A DNA stretch of 64,000 nucleotides from Candidatus Phosphoribacter baldrii (GCA_016704565.1 JADIZV010000004.1:434001-498000); one strand, 5' to 3'; shown: positions 16,172 to 24,964, numbered from the stretch's first letter. Notes: generated by a model from the sequence alone, not told the origin. Made by a program: numbers and translations.

Positions 16172-16705
16172 ATGTCGTTCAACCTCTTCCTGACGGTGTC
16201 GGGGGTGACCGGAGAGTCGGTCCAGCGGGCCCACGAGGGGCAGATCGAGCTCAGCAGTTGGAATCTCGGCGTGCACAACCACGCGATGGCCGGGCCGGGT
16301 GGCGGGGGCAAAGCCGGCAAGGCGCAGTGGGACGAACTCATCGTCACGATGCCGACCACGGCCGCGCTCCCCCAGTTCATGGGTCTGTGTGCCTCCGGCC
16401 AACACGTCGAGCAGGCCGTGCTCACGGCCGAAAGCGTGGGCGACGCGCGGTTTGTCTGGCTGCGCCTCACCGTGAGCGACGTGGTGGTCACCTCCGTGGG
16501 CACCGCCGCGTCGTCGCCCGACGATCTAGCTGAAGACGAGGTGGCGTTGACGTTCGGGTCGATCCTCCTTGAGAAGTTCAGCCAGAACGACGATGGGACG
16601 CCGGGCGCACCGGTGACCTTCGCGTGGAGCGTGCGCAAGAACCGCGCGCCCAAGGCCAGCGGGTCCAAAGCCAGCGGGTCCAAGGCCACCGGGTCCCGGG
16701 GGTAG
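16172..16705 (+). CDS. Hcp-family (type VI secretion tube-like) protein
   Basis: 177 residues from ATG at 16172 with GGAG upstream. The N-terminus (MSFNLFLTVSGVTGESVQRAHEGQIELSSWNLGVHN) is the Hcp1 pattern of a short beta strand, G-x-S-x-D/E, then I-x-L-x-S-W-x-x-G; FAWSVRKNRA closes the domain, as Hcp proteins end with an F-x-W-x-x-x-x-N. No other type VI genes are present and actinobacteria generally lack that system, so this is an orphan Hcp-like protein, perhaps with a phage-tail-tube or enzyme-inhibitor-like role. The C-terminus carries three SGSKA-type repeats coded by a 15-bp DNA repeat. Confidence 0.82.
   Translation: MSFNLFLTVSGVTGESVQRAHEGQIELSSWNLGVHNHAMAGPGGGGKAGKAQWDELIVTMPTTAALPQFMGLCASGQHVEQAVLTAESVGDARFVWLRLTVSDVVVTSVGTAASSPDDLAEDEVALTFGSILLEKFSQNDDGTPGAPVTFAWSVRKNRAPKASGSKASGSKATGSRG
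16652..16696 (+). repeat. 15-bp tandem repeat, three copies, at the end of the Hcp-like gene
   Basis: The units AAGGCCAGCGGGTCC, AAAGCCAGCGGGTCC and AAGGCCACCGGGTCC follow head to tail and encode the basic tail KASGSKASGSKATGS. The near identity of the copies points to slippage-driven growth of the tail. Confidence 0.9.
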
Positions 16706-16716
16706 GCTCCCCTCGC

Positions 16717-17595
16717 GTGTTGGAGGTTCTCGACGAGCCGTCGTGGCGGGCGGCAGCCTCAGCCCACGCCGATCGGGTCGACGCCCTGACGGCGGGGCAT
16801 CGCGAGCGGCGAGCCCGCGGCATACCGCACCCGGTCGAGGACTTCGTCTTCACCTATTACCCATTCACGCCGTCCGCGGTCCGGCGCTGGCATCCCGGGC
16901 CCGGTGTCCGGCTGGAGGGCGCCGCGGCCGATCCCCGGGCGGGGTGGCGGCACTACCGCGTCGTTGGCGACGGCGTCGAACTGGACCACCCGGCATACCT
17001 CGCGGCCCGTGGCGACACGCTGCGGTTCGTGCGCGACCTGCTGTCGCGGACCGCGGGGCGTGCACCGCAATGGGGGTGTTTCGCGCTGCACGAGTGGGCG
17101 ATGGTCTACCGGCTGCGCGCCGACGAGGTGCGACACGCGCGGTGGCCGTTGCGGCTCGGGTCGGCTGGCACCGACACCGTCGTCGAGGCAAACCCGTTGC
17201 GGTGCAGCCATTTCGATGCTTTCCGGTTCTTCACCGAACCGGCTCGTCCGCTCAATGCGCTCACCCCAACGAGGGATCGGCAGGCCGAGCTCGACCAGCC
17301 CGGCTGCCTGCATGCCGGCATGGATCTTTACAAGTGGGCCATGAAGCTCGCGCCCGCGATCCCCAGCGACCTGGTCGCCGATGCCCTCGAACTCGCCCTG
17401 GACCTGCGGGTGCTGGACATGCGGGCCTCCCCCTACGACCTGCGCGCCATGGGCGTCGTGCCGATCGAGATCGAGACCCCGGAGGGCAAGGCGGCATACG
17501 TCACCGAGCAGCGCCGGTATGCCGCGCGCGCCCAAGCGCTGCGGGCCTGCCTGCTGGCCGCCTGCGACGCGGTCGCCGACCCTCAGCGCCAGTAG
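16717..17595 (+). CDS. Conserved actinobacterial protein, often annotated 3-methyladenine DNA glycosylase
   Basis: 292 residues from GTG at 16717. The sequence HPVEDFVFTYYPFTPSAVRRWHPGPG, then FALHEWAMVYR and HFDAFRFFTEPARPLNAL, is a pattern I recall from a conserved actinobacterial family often labelled 3-methyladenine DNA glycosylase. I see no helix-hairpin-helix or AAG motif that proves this. QPGCLHAGMDLYKWAMKLAP and the C-terminal RYAARAQALRAC are also conserved-looking. The function should be treated as unproven. Its last 13 bases overlap the end of the convergent GNAT gene. Confidence 0.75.
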   Translation: MLEVLDEPSWRAAASAHADRVDALTAGHRERRARGIPHPVEDFVFTYYPFTPSAVRRWHPGPGVRLEGAAADPRAGWRHYRVVGDGVELDHPAYLAARGDTLRFVRDLLSRTAGRAPQWGCFALHEWAMVYRLRADEVRHARWPLRLGSAGTDTVVEANPLRCSHFDAFRFFTEPARPLNALTPTRDRQAELDQPGCLHAGMDLYKWAMKLAPAIPSDLVADALELALDLRVLDMRASPYDLRAMGVVPIEIETPEGKAAYVTEQRRYAARAQALRACLLAACDAVADPQRQ

Positions 17596-18176
17596 GTCGC
17601 GCGCGCGACCATCCGACCGCCTCCCGGTGCCCGCAGGGTGAGCTCGAACAACGGCAGGCTGTTGCCCGGGATCGATCGGCTCAGCCGTTCGCCCACCTGG
17701 ACGGCGCCGAGCCGTTCGTAGAAGGTGCGCGAGTGCGGGTCGGCCTCGATCTGCAGCCGAGCCCAGCCGGCCGCAGCAGCGCGACGCCGGGCGTCCTCGA
17801 AAAGGATCCGACCCACGCCTGCCCCGATGAAGGGCGGGTCGACGAACAGCATGACCAACTCGCCGACGGCGCTTCCGTCGCCGTCAACACCCGCCCTGCC
17901 ACGCGAGGCGGACAGCAGGTGGAAACCCGCCACGACTCCGTCGACCTCGATGACGACACAGCGGGCCGCGTCCGCTTCGGTGAGGGTCAGCTCGGCTTCG
18001 CAGGCCCGCAGGAACGAGGCGCTGTAGCCCCACCAGCCCTTGCTGCGCAACGCCAGGGCGGACAACTCCTGCGCCTCGTCGGGTCGGGCAGCGCGGACAA
18101 CCAGCCCGGTCGCCGATGGAGCCGCCGTATGCCGTTCGCCCGAGGTCAGCGGCGCGGCCGCATGATCGATGCTCAT
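17583..18176 (-). CDS. GNAT-family N-acetyltransferase
   Basis: 197 residues. The acetyl-CoA-binding core is visible: LVMLFVDPPFIGAGVGRILFEDARRRAAAAGW (motif A, with the R/Q-x-x-G-x-G/A loop as GAGVGR), then EADPHSRTFYERLGAVQVGER (motif B). An N-terminal extension of about 25 residues precedes the domain. The substrate is unknown. Its ATG overlaps the cimA stop as ATGA, so it is co-transcribed with citramalate synthase; whether that is functional or incidental is unclear. Confidence 0.88.
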   Translation of the reverse strand: MSIDHAAAPLTSGERHTAAPSATGLVVRAARPDEAQELSALALRSKGWWGYSASFLRACEAELTLTEADAARCVVIEVDGVVAGFHLLSASRGRAGVDGDGSAVGELVMLFVDPPFIGAGVGRILFEDARRRAAAAGWARLQIEADPHSRTFYERLGAVQVGERLSRSIPGNSLPLFELTLRAPGGGRMVARATYWR

Positions 18177-19762
18177 CGGGCCGGCACCCCCTGCCGGGTC
18201 AAGCCGTAGGTGATCCCGTCGACGAGGGCCCGCCAGGACGCCTCGACGATATTGGGCGCGACCCCGACGGTCTGCCAGGTGGTCGTGCCGTCCGAGGTCT
18301 CGATGAGCACGCGGGTGATCGCGTCGGTGCCGTGCGAGGCGTCCAAGATGCGCACCCGGAAGTCGACCAGTTCAAGCTTGTCCAGCTCCGGGTAGACACC
18401 GATGAGCGCGACCCGCAGCGCGTGGTCGAGCGCATTGACCGGGCCGTTGCCCTCGCCCGTGGCCACGTGGCGGGTGCCGCCGGCGGTCAGCTTGACCGTT
18501 GCCTCGGAGGTGGCTTCGCCGGCGTCACGGGCGTCGGTGATGACCCGCCATGACTCGACGTCGAAGTAGCTCACGCCCTGTCCCAGGTGCTTGCGCAGGA
18601 GGAGCTCGAACGACGCGTCGGCCGCGTCGAACGTCCAACCGCGCAACTCCAGCTCCTTGACCTCGGCGAGCACTGCCGCGACGAGCTCGGACTGGTCGGT
18701 GAGGTCGACCCCCATCTCCTTGGCCTTGAGCTCGATGCTCGCTCGCCCCGCCATGTCCGACACGAGGGTGCGCATCGAGTTGCCGACCAACGCCGGGTCG
18801 GTGTGCTGATAGAGGTCGGGGTCGACCTTGAGGGCACTGGCGTGCAGGCCGGCCTTGTGAGCGAAGGCGCTGGCCCCGACATAGGGCTGGCGGCTGTAGG
18901 GCGGAACGTTGGTGACCTCGCTGATGGCGTGCGAGATCCGGGTGGCCTCGCGCAGGCGAGCCGGCTCCAACAGCGGCATACCCTGCTTGATCTGCAGGTT
19001 CGAGACCAGGGTGAGGATGTTCGCGTTACCGGTGCGCTCTCCGTAGCCGTTGACGGTCCCCTGCACGTGGGTCGCGCCCGCGTCGACGGCGGCCATCGAG
19101 TTGGCGACCGCACAGCCGGTGTCGTTGTGGCAGTGGATGCCCACGCGCGCACCGGTCAAGTCGATGACATCGCGAACGACGTCGGCGACCTGGGCAGGGA
19201 GCATCCCCCCGTTGGTGTCGCACAACGCGACGACCTCGGCGCCCGACTCGGCCGCGGCCCGGACGCACTCCAACGCATAGGCCCGGTCCAACCGGTAGCC
19301 GTCGAAGAAGTGCTCCGCGTCGAGGAACACCCGCCGCCCCTCACCGCGCAGGAAGGTCACCGTGTCGCGAATCATCGCGAGGTTCTCCTCCAGCGTGGTC
19401 CGCAAGGCCTGCTCAACGTGCCGGGCATGCGACTTGGCCACGAGGGTGACGACCGACGCTCCCGAGTCGAGCAAGGCCCGCACGAGCGGGTCGGCGTCAG
19501 CGCTCGACCCCGCTCGGCGGGTGGCGCCGAAGGCGGCCAGCGTGGCGTTGCGCAACGACAACTCGCGCTGGGCTCGGGCGAAGAACTCCGTGTCCTTGGG
19601 GTTGGCGCCTGGCCAGCCACCCTCAATGAAGCCCACCCCGAGCTCGTCAAGCTGACGCGCAATGACGAGCTTGTCGGCTACCGACAGGTTGAGACCCTCC
19701 TGCTGGGCGCCGTCGCGCAGGGTCGTGTCGTAGACGTGCAAGTCGGGGCTGGCCGTGGACAT
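18173..19762 (-). CDS. cimA: Citramalate synthase
   Basis: 529 residues from ATG at 19762; in-frame ATG/GTG codons up to 19792 are alternatives. It condenses pyruvate with acetyl-CoA to citramalate, the threonine-independent entry into isoleucine synthesis. It is a DRE-TIM enzyme: YDTTLRDGAQQEGLNLSV near the start, GIHCHNDTGCAVANS for metal binding, then the LeuA-dimer regulatory domain (ELRGWTFDAADASFELLLRK). The GGWPGANPKDTEFF segment separates CimA from isopropylmalate synthase. The 5' region holds a Leu-Val-Ile leader peptide and a terminator (19838-19919), so expression is probably set by attenuation. The downstream GNAT gene overlaps it by 4 bp. Confidence 0.95.
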   Translation of the reverse strand: MSTASPDLHVYDTTLRDGAQQEGLNLSVADKLVIARQLDELGVGFIEGGWPGANPKDTEFFARAQRELSLRNATLAAFGATRRAGSSADADPLVRALLDSGASVVTLVAKSHARHVEQALRTTLEENLAMIRDTVTFLRGEGRRVFLDAEHFFDGYRLDRAYALECVRAAAESGAEVVALCDTNGGMLPAQVADVVRDVIDLTGARVGIHCHNDTGCAVANSMAAVDAGATHVQGTVNGYGERTGNANILTLVSNLQIKQGMPLLEPARLREATRISHAISEVTNVPPYSRQPYVGASAFAHKAGLHASALKVDPDLYQHTDPALVGNSMRTLVSDMAGRASIELKAKEMGVDLTDQSELVAAVLAEVKELELRGWTFDAADASFELLLRKHLGQGVSYFDVESWRVITDARDAGEATSEATVKLTAGGTRHVATGEGNGPVNALDHALRVALIGVYPELDKLELVDFRVRILDASHGTDAITRVLIETSDGTTTWQTVGVAPNIVEASWRALVDGITYGLTRQGVPAR

Positions 19763-19837
19763 CGGATCGCTTTCGGTTCGGGTCATGCTCATGCTGGCTC
19801 GTCGCTGCTGGCCGGCGGGGGTGGTGCCTGGACCAAC

Positions 19838-19865
19838 AAAAAGACCCCCCGGGTGCGGGAGGTCT
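19838..19865 (-). terminator. Rho-independent terminator in the cimA leader
   Basis: On the minus strand AGACCTCCC and GGGGGGTCT form a 9-bp stem (one U-G pair) with a 6-nt loop, followed by TTTTT-G. It lies about 75 bp upstream of the cimA start and 28 bp after the leader-peptide stop, as an attenuator terminator should. Confidence 0.85.
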
Positions 19866-19892
19866 GCGCGACGAGGGAGTGTCTCGTCGCGC
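19866..19892 (-). promoter_or_regulatory. Pause/antiterminator hairpin in the cimA leader
   Basis: GCGCGACGAG and CTCGTCGCGC form a perfect 10-bp stem with a 7-nt loop. The hairpin begins directly at the leader-peptide stop and abuts the terminator stem, the usual layout of a ribosome-sensing switch. Confidence 0.7.
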
Positions 19893-19919
19893 TCAGGTAA
19901 TAACGAGGGCGGCTGGCAT
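19893..19919 (-). CDS. cimA leader peptide MPAALVIT
   Basis: A nine-codon frame (ATG CCA GCC GCC CTC GTT ATT ACC TGA) ends with consecutive Leu, Val, Ile and Thr codons directly before the attenuator hairpins. An in-frame GTG at 19934 would give a 13-residue version. Ribosome stalling at these codons when branched-chain aminoacyl-tRNA is scarce would be expected to prevent terminator formation and allow cimA transcription. There is no strong ribosome-binding site, so a leaderless or very short 5' end is possible. Confidence 0.75.
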   Translation of the reverse strand: MPAALVIT

Positions 19920-19970
19920 GGTGCGCGCAGCCACAGGGGTGGTGTTGGTCACCAGGACAGGGTGTCACGG

Positions 19971-20756
19971 TTACGGGACCTTGGACAACCCGTCTCGGGA
20001 TGCGGACCATTCGGCAGCTGCGGCCACCAGACTGCGGACCAACGACGGGTCCCCGGAGACCTCGGGGTGCCATTGCACGGCCAGCCGGAAGCGGGCGTGC
20101 GGATCCTCGAACGCCTCGACGACCCCATCGGTCGCCCAAGCGCTGGGCAGGTAGCCCCGGAGCTGGGCGACGGCTTGGTGGTGATAGGCGGGCACATCGC
20201 GCTCGCCGCTCCCCACGATCCGCCCCAGCCGGCTCCCCGATGCAATCCGCACCGTATGCCGGGTGAAGACTCCCGGGGTGGCCAGGTGTTCATCGGTCCC
20301 CACCGTGTCGGGCAGGTGCTGGTCCAGGGTCCCGCCCGCAGCTACCGCCATGATCTGCATCCCGCGGCAGACGCCGAGCACAGGGATGCCGACGTCGGCG
20401 GAGACCCGGGCCAGAGTCAGCTCCCAGGCGTCCCGATCCGGGTCTGGAGGTTGCGCCTCGGGGTGCGGGAGGGCGGCATACCGGCTGGGGTCGACGTCCT
20501 CCCCGCCGGCCAGGATCAGACCGTCGACCCGCTCCAGCGTCTGGCGGGCCCGGTCCTCGGCGGCGGACTCGTCGCGGGCGTCCCTGGTGCTCGGCGGCAG
20601 GATCACGGGGATTCCCCCAGCCTCGGCGACGTAGTCGAGGTACACGCGCGGCAGCAGCGCACTCGGCTGGGCCAGCCACGGCGGCCGATCGACCTCATTG
20701 ACATAGCAGCTGATGCCGATGACGGGCCGACGCGCGTGCCCCATGGTGCCGCTCAT
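19971..20756 (-). CDS. Gamma-glutamyl-gamma-aminobutyrate hydrolase family protein (class I amidotransferase-like, C26)
   Basis: 261 residues from ATG at 20756, which overlaps the GntR stop as ATGA; ATG at 20744 is an alternative. The nucleophile motif GVCRGMQIMAVAAGGTL and the catalytic His/Glu in VQWHPEV are intact. PuuD-type members cleave gamma-glutamyl amides made in polyamine and ethanolamine catabolism. It closes a five-gene operon with a permease, a kinase-like protein, a flavoenzyme and a regulator, so it likely removes a gamma-glutamyl group from an intermediate, although no gamma-glutamyl ligase is visible in the window. Confidence 0.9.
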   Translation of the reverse strand: MSGTMGHARRPVIGISCYVNEVDRPPWLAQPSALLPRVYLDYVAEAGGIPVILPPSTRDARDESAAEDRARQTLERVDGLILAGGEDVDPSRYAALPHPEAQPPDPDRDAWELTLARVSADVGIPVLGVCRGMQIMAVAAGGTLDQHLPDTVGTDEHLATPGVFTRHTVRIASGSRLGRIVGSGERDVPAYHHQAVAQLRGYLPSAWATDGVVEAFEDPHARFRLAVQWHPEVSGDPSLVRSLVAAAAEWSASRDGLSKVP

Positions 20757-21484
20757 CCCCGTGGCCGCAAGAGGGCCCGCAGCAGCGCTGACGTGGCGTC
20801 GCAATGTTCCTCCATCATTGCGCGCGCCGTGTCGGGGTCCCCGGCGAGGACCGCGGACACGATCGCGTCGTGTTGGTCGTGGGAGTGGACGATGTTGCGG
20901 GAGATGACGGGTATGCCGCTCAGCAGCTCGCGCAAGGCTGCTTGGGCCCGGGTGACCGCCTCCACCACCATCGGCGAGCCCGACAGGGTCGCCAGGGCCA
21001 GGTGCAGCCGCGAATCATTGAGCCGTCGGGTGGCCGTGTCGGGAGCCTCCCGGACCTGGCCCGCGCAGGTGATCAGCCAGGAGCGTTGGTCGGCCGTCAG
21101 CGCCCGGGTCGCAGCCAGCGCCGCGGCGCCCGGCTCGACGACCCGCCGGAAGTCCAGCACGTCGGCGATCTCGGCCGCGGTGCGCTCCGGTTGCGGCAAC
21201 GGACCCGACTCTGGCGTCTCCCCGGCATACGTCACCATCGTGCCGCCCCCGCGGCCCCGGCGCGTGGTCACCAGACCCGACTCGCGCAGCGCCGCGATCG
21301 CCTCGCGCAGGGTGCTGCGCGACACCGCCAACCGTTCGGCGAGCTCACGCTCGGGCGGCAGGAGGTCGCCGTCATGGAAGGCGCCCAGGCGGATGGCCGT
21401 CGCCAACTGCTCGACCGTGAGCTCGAAGACGTTCCCGGAGGCGGGTCGCAGCAAATGGTCGGAGAGGTGGTCCGGGCGGATCAC
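20753..21484 (-). CDS. GntR/FadR-family transcriptional regulator
   Basis: 243 residues from GTG at 21484, overlapping the stop of the upstream flavoenzyme gene by 4 bp. The N-terminal winged helix (LPPERELAERLAVSRSTLREAIAALRESGLVTTRRGRGGGTMV) is typical. The helical FCD ligand domain has metal-ligand-like residues (FRRVVEPGAAALAA, NDSRLHLALATLSGSP, HSHDQHDAIVSAVLAGD). It is embedded between the enzyme genes, so it probably controls this operon in response to its substrate. Confidence 0.92.
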   Translation of the reverse strand: MIRPDHLSDHLLRPASGNVFELTVEQLATAIRLGAFHDGDLLPPERELAERLAVSRSTLREAIAALRESGLVTTRRGRGGGTMVTYAGETPESGPLPQPERTAAEIADVLDFRRVVEPGAAALAATRALTADQRSWLITCAGQVREAPDTATRRLNDSRLHLALATLSGSPMVVEAVTRAQAALRELLSGIPVISRNIVHSHDQHDAIVSAVLAGDPDTARAMMEEHCDATSALLRALLRPRG

Positions 21485-24030
21485 GGTGATGGTATCGACC
21501 CCCTCCCCAGCTTGACCCCTTCGGGATCGAACGGCGGACGAAGGGACACTGACACCGGTACGAGCTGACCGGCGAGATCGACCTCGTAGCGGCCCGCACG
21601 GAGCCAGTCGGGGGTCACCCGTCCCGTCGCGCGGTCAGACGCCCAGGCCAACCCCACCGATCGGCCCAGCGCGTGCCCCCACCCGGCGCTGGTCACCTGC
21701 CCCACCGGCTCGCCATCGCGCAGAAGCAGCTCCCCACCCCAGAGGTATGCCGCGGGGTCGCCGGCGACGATCGAGACGACCCGCCGTGGGGCCCCGTCGG
21801 CCTTGACCCGCTCGACGGCCGCCCGGCCGAGGAAGTCCACGCCGCCCGCGAGCTTGCAGGTGAAGCCCAGCCCAGCCTCGATGGGGGTGGCGTCCGGCAC
21901 GAGCTCGCGGGCAAACGCCCGATAGCCCTTCTCCAGGCGCATCGCGTCGATGGTGTAGTAGCCCGCCGGCACGGCGCCGAGCGAAGTCCCGGCCTCGATG
22001 AGATCGTCGTAGACCCCGGCCGCGAACTCGACGGGGACGTACAGCTCCCACCCGAGCTCGCCGACATAGGTGATCCGCGTGGCCCGAGCGGTGGCATAGC
22101 CCAGTCGCAGCTCGCGGCTGGTCGAGAACGGGAAGGCGTCGTCGGTCAGGTCCGCACCGGACAACCGGGTGAGCAGCTCACGGGAGGCCGGCCCCATAAC
22201 GCCGAACACGGCATACAGCGCCGTGACGTCGACGACCTCGGTGCGGTGACCGTCGGGGGCGTTGCGGCGGATCCAGTCGACGTCGCGGACGGCTGACGCG
22301 GCGCCGCTGACGACGAGGAACTCCTGGGGCGCGAGGCGGGTGACCGTGACGTCGGCCTCGTAGCCGCCGCGGCTGTTGAGCATGCCGGTGTAGACCGCAC
22401 GGCCGACCGGCACGTCGACGTCGGCGGTGCACAGCCATTGCAGGGTGGCGGCCGCGTCCGGTCCGGTGACGAGGTATTTCGCGAACGAGGTCTGGTCGAA
22501 GATCCCGGCGGTATGCCGGGTGGCTGCCTGCTCGGCGCGGCACCACGGCAGCCATGAGGGCGCGTCCCAGGAGTAGTCCAGGACCGGCGTGACCCCGGGC
22601 GGGGCGAACACGTTGGCGCGTTCCCAGCCCATCTTGCTGCCAAGGACGGCCCCCGAGGCGACGAGCCGATCATGGACCGGGGATCGCCGGAACGGGCGCG
22701 CCGTCTCCAGCTCGCGGTTGGGCCAGGGGACGGAGTAGTGCAGGCCAAGGACCTCGCCCACCCGGTCTCGAAGCCAGGCGTTGTTGGCGTTGAACGGTGC
22801 GAACCGGCGGATGTCGACCGCGGTGAGGTCGCTCGTCGGTTCGCCCTGCACGATCCATTCGGCCAACGCCCGCCCCGCTCCCCCGGCCGACGCAATCCCG
22901 ACCGAGTTGAAGCCAGCTCCGACGAAGAACCCCTCGACCCCCGGGACCGCGCCGAGGAGGAACTGGTTGTCCGGTGTGAAGCTCTCCGGCCCGTTGTAGA
23001 ACTTGCGGACGCCGATGTCGGCGAGGACGGGCAGCCGATGGACCGCACTGCTCATGAGGATCTCGAAGTGCTCCCAGTCCTCGTCGAGCAGCTGGAACTC
23101 GAACGGGTAGGGCAGCTGGTCTGGCGCGACCCACGGCTTGGCGACCGGTTCGAAACCCCCGACGAGCAGTCCACCAACCTCCTCCTTGACGTAGGTGTAG
23201 CCGTCGGGGTCACGCAGGATCGGCAGGTCACGGTGCACCCCCTCGATCTGCTCGGTGACGACATAGAAGTGCTCCGCTGAATGCAGGGGCACTGTGGCCC
23301 CCACCAGCTCACCGAGCCCCTTGGCCCACTGGCCTGCGCAGTTGACGACGACCTGCGCCTCGACCTCGCCGCGGTCGGTGACGACGCTGGTCACCCGCAC
23401 GCCGCGGGTCGCCGGCGCCGTCCTGATGTCGAGCACGCGGGTCCGCTCGAGGATCGTCGCGCCGCGCTGCTTGGCCCCTTTGGCCAGCGCTTGAGTGAGG
23501 TCGGTGGGGTTGGCGCGGCCGTCCTGCGGGAGCCAGATCGCGCCGACGAGATCGTCGGTGCGGATGAGGGGATAGCGCTCCCCCGCCTGTTCCGGGGTGA
23601 GCAGTTCGCAGTCCAGCCCGTATGCCGCGGCGCTGGCTGCCGTCCGCCGCAGGGCCACCATCCGCTCGGAAGTACGGGCCACCGTGAAGCCCCCGCAGCG
23701 CCGGTAGCCGGCCGACAGTCCCGTCTCGGCCTCAAGCCGGTCGTAGAGCTCGCAGGAGTATTGGACGAGCCTCGTGCCGGCCTCGGAAGCCCGCAACTGA
23801 CCCACCAATCCGGCAGCGTGCCACGTCGTGCCGCAGGACAAGGTGCCCTGTTCGAGGAGCAGGACGTCGGTCCACCCGAGCGCAGTCAGGTGGTAGGCGA
23901 CGCTCGTGCCGATGACCCCACCGCCGATGATGACGACCTGGGCTCGGCTGGGTAGCGACGCTGCGGTGGACGACGACGCTGTGGTGGCCGCGTTGGTCAG
24001 GGGGCCGGCCTGGCCGGGTTGGGGTGTCAT
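21481..24030 (-). CDS. FAD-dependent dimethylglycine/sarcosine-oxidase-like enzyme (DAO + GcvT domains)
   Basis: 849 residues from ATG at 24030 with GAGG upstream. The N-terminal half is a DAO flavin oxidoreductase (VVIIGGGVIGTSVAYHL near residues 32-48; the flavin-anchoring region CGTTWHAAGLVGQLR). The second half holds the FAO_M linker and a GcvT folate-binding domain (RHTAGIFDQTSFAKYLVTGPDAA; YVGELGWELYVP), and a GcvT C-terminal barrel. This architecture suits N-demethylation of dimethylglycine, sarcosine or similar amines with transfer of C1 to tetrahydrofolate. Neighbours suggest uptake and processing of a small amine; the true substrate is not known. Confidence 0.92.
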   Translation of the reverse strand: MTPQPGQAGPLTNAATTASSSTAASLPSRAQVVIIGGGVIGTSVAYHLTALGWTDVLLLEQGTLSCGTTWHAAGLVGQLRASEAGTRLVQYSCELYDRLEAETGLSAGYRRCGGFTVARTSERMVALRRTAASAAAYGLDCELLTPEQAGERYPLIRTDDLVGAIWLPQDGRANPTDLTQALAKGAKQRGATILERTRVLDIRTAPATRGVRVTSVVTDRGEVEAQVVVNCAGQWAKGLGELVGATVPLHSAEHFYVVTEQIEGVHRDLPILRDPDGYTYVKEEVGGLLVGGFEPVAKPWVAPDQLPYPFEFQLLDEDWEHFEILMSSAVHRLPVLADIGVRKFYNGPESFTPDNQFLLGAVPGVEGFFVGAGFNSVGIASAGGAGRALAEWIVQGEPTSDLTAVDIRRFAPFNANNAWLRDRVGEVLGLHYSVPWPNRELETARPFRRSPVHDRLVASGAVLGSKMGWERANVFAPPGVTPVLDYSWDAPSWLPWCRAEQAATRHTAGIFDQTSFAKYLVTGPDAAATLQWLCTADVDVPVGRAVYTGMLNSRGGYEADVTVTRLAPQEFLVVSGAASAVRDVDWIRRNAPDGHRTEVVDVTALYAVFGVMGPASRELLTRLSGADLTDDAFPFSTSRELRLGYATARATRITYVGELGWELYVPVEFAAGVYDDLIEAGTSLGAVPAGYYTIDAMRLEKGYRAFARELVPDATPIEAGLGFTCKLAGGVDFLGRAAVERVKADGAPRRVVSIVAGDPAAYLWGGELLLRDGEPVGQVTSAGWGHALGRSVGLAWASDRATGRVTPDWLRAGRYEVDLAGQLVPVSVSLRPPFDPEGVKLGRGSIPSP

Positions 24031-24031
24031 G

Positions 24032-24961
24032 TCAGGACCTCGAACGTTCGTGGGACGGTGGTGCTGCGGCCGCGGCGAGCGTTTCGTCGAAGCCGGAAGC
24101 GGTCATCAGTGTTGCGGCCGTCTCGTACTTGTCGACCGCCCACCCCCAGAAGTCGGCATCGATCCCGCTAATGGCGTGCTGGATGACCCCCCAGAGGGTC
24201 CAGCCGTAGCCGGAGATCGCCCGCCACGTGCGAGCTCGCGCAAGCAGCCGGTCGTCCGGCGCGCCGTAGTAGGCGATGACCAGCTCGGCGAGTTCCCCGT
24301 CGCTCAGACCCGACTCTTGGGCAAGGTTGCCCAGCTCGAATGCCGGTTCGTTCATCCCGGAGTACTCGTAGTCGATGATCCGCACCTCGTGACCGTCGTC
24401 GAGGAAGTTCGCGGCCAGCAGGTCGTTGTGGCAGGGGACCAGGGCCTCCGGGTATGCCGTCATCGCAGCCTCTGCGCGCTCGGCGATCGGCGCGAGCAGG
24501 TCGTAACCGGACGGCATACGCATGCCGCGGTCGCGGGCGAGCGCGCGGTAACGGCGCTGGAGCTCGAACATGTTCAGTCGACCAGCGAAGGGGGGACCGG
24601 CGTGCAACCGGCGCAGCGACGCCGAGATGCGCGGCACGTTGGCCGCAACGTCGGCCTCCGAGTAGGTGCGGGCAATGAGGAACCCCACGACGAGGACCCC
24701 ACGACCGGGTAGGTAGTCGATGACGGGAGCGCCCACGCCTGCCTGAGCCGCGGCGACCGAGTTGTGGTGCTCGCTCACCCGGTCGACCGCGAGCAACTCC
24801 GTGCTCGGCGGCGACACCCGGACGACCACGTCGTCAGTGGCCGTACGGACCCGATAGTTGTGGTTGGTCAGGCCGCCTGGGAGGGGCGTGACCTCGCGCG
24901 GCTGCCCGGCGAGACAAGGGATCTCGTCGAGCAGCCGCGCCAGTGCCGGGTCGGGGATCAG
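24032..24961 (-). CDS. Choline-kinase/aminoglycoside-phosphotransferase-like protein, apparent CTG start
   Basis: The kinase core is clear: VPCHNDLLAANFL (catalytic Asp and Asn) and VRIIDYEYSGMNEPAFELGNLA (metal-binding Asp). The N-terminal glycine loop LPGGLTNHNYRV lies upstream of any ATG or GTG in the frame. The frame opens directly after the permease stop (TAA GCC CTG ATC CCC GAC), leaving CTG at 24961 as the likely start, giving 309 residues and coupling to the permease 3 bp away. The first GTG, at 24829, would delete the nucleotide-binding loop. The substrate is probably an amino alcohol such as choline or ethanolamine, inferred from family and neighbours. Confidence 0.8.
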   Translation of the reverse strand: MIPDPALARLLDEIPCLAGQPREVTPLPGGLTNHNYRVRTATDDVVVRVSPPSTELLAVDRVSEHHNSVAAAQAGVGAPVIDYLPGRGVLVVGFLIARTYSEADVAANVPRISASLRRLHAGPPFAGRLNMFELQRRYRALARDRGMRMPSGYDLLAPIAERAEAAMTAYPEALVPCHNDLLAANFLDDGHEVRIIDYEYSGMNEPAFELGNLAQESGLSDGELAELVIAYYGAPDDRLLARARTWRAISGYGWTLWGVIQHAISGIDADFWGWAVDKYETAATLMTASGFDETLAAAAAPPSHERSRS

Positions 24962-24964
24962 GGC

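Noticed and set aside
16172..16705. Type VI secretion system locus
   Set aside because: Only an Hcp-like gene is present; no sheath, VgrG, ClpV or membrane-complex genes flank it.
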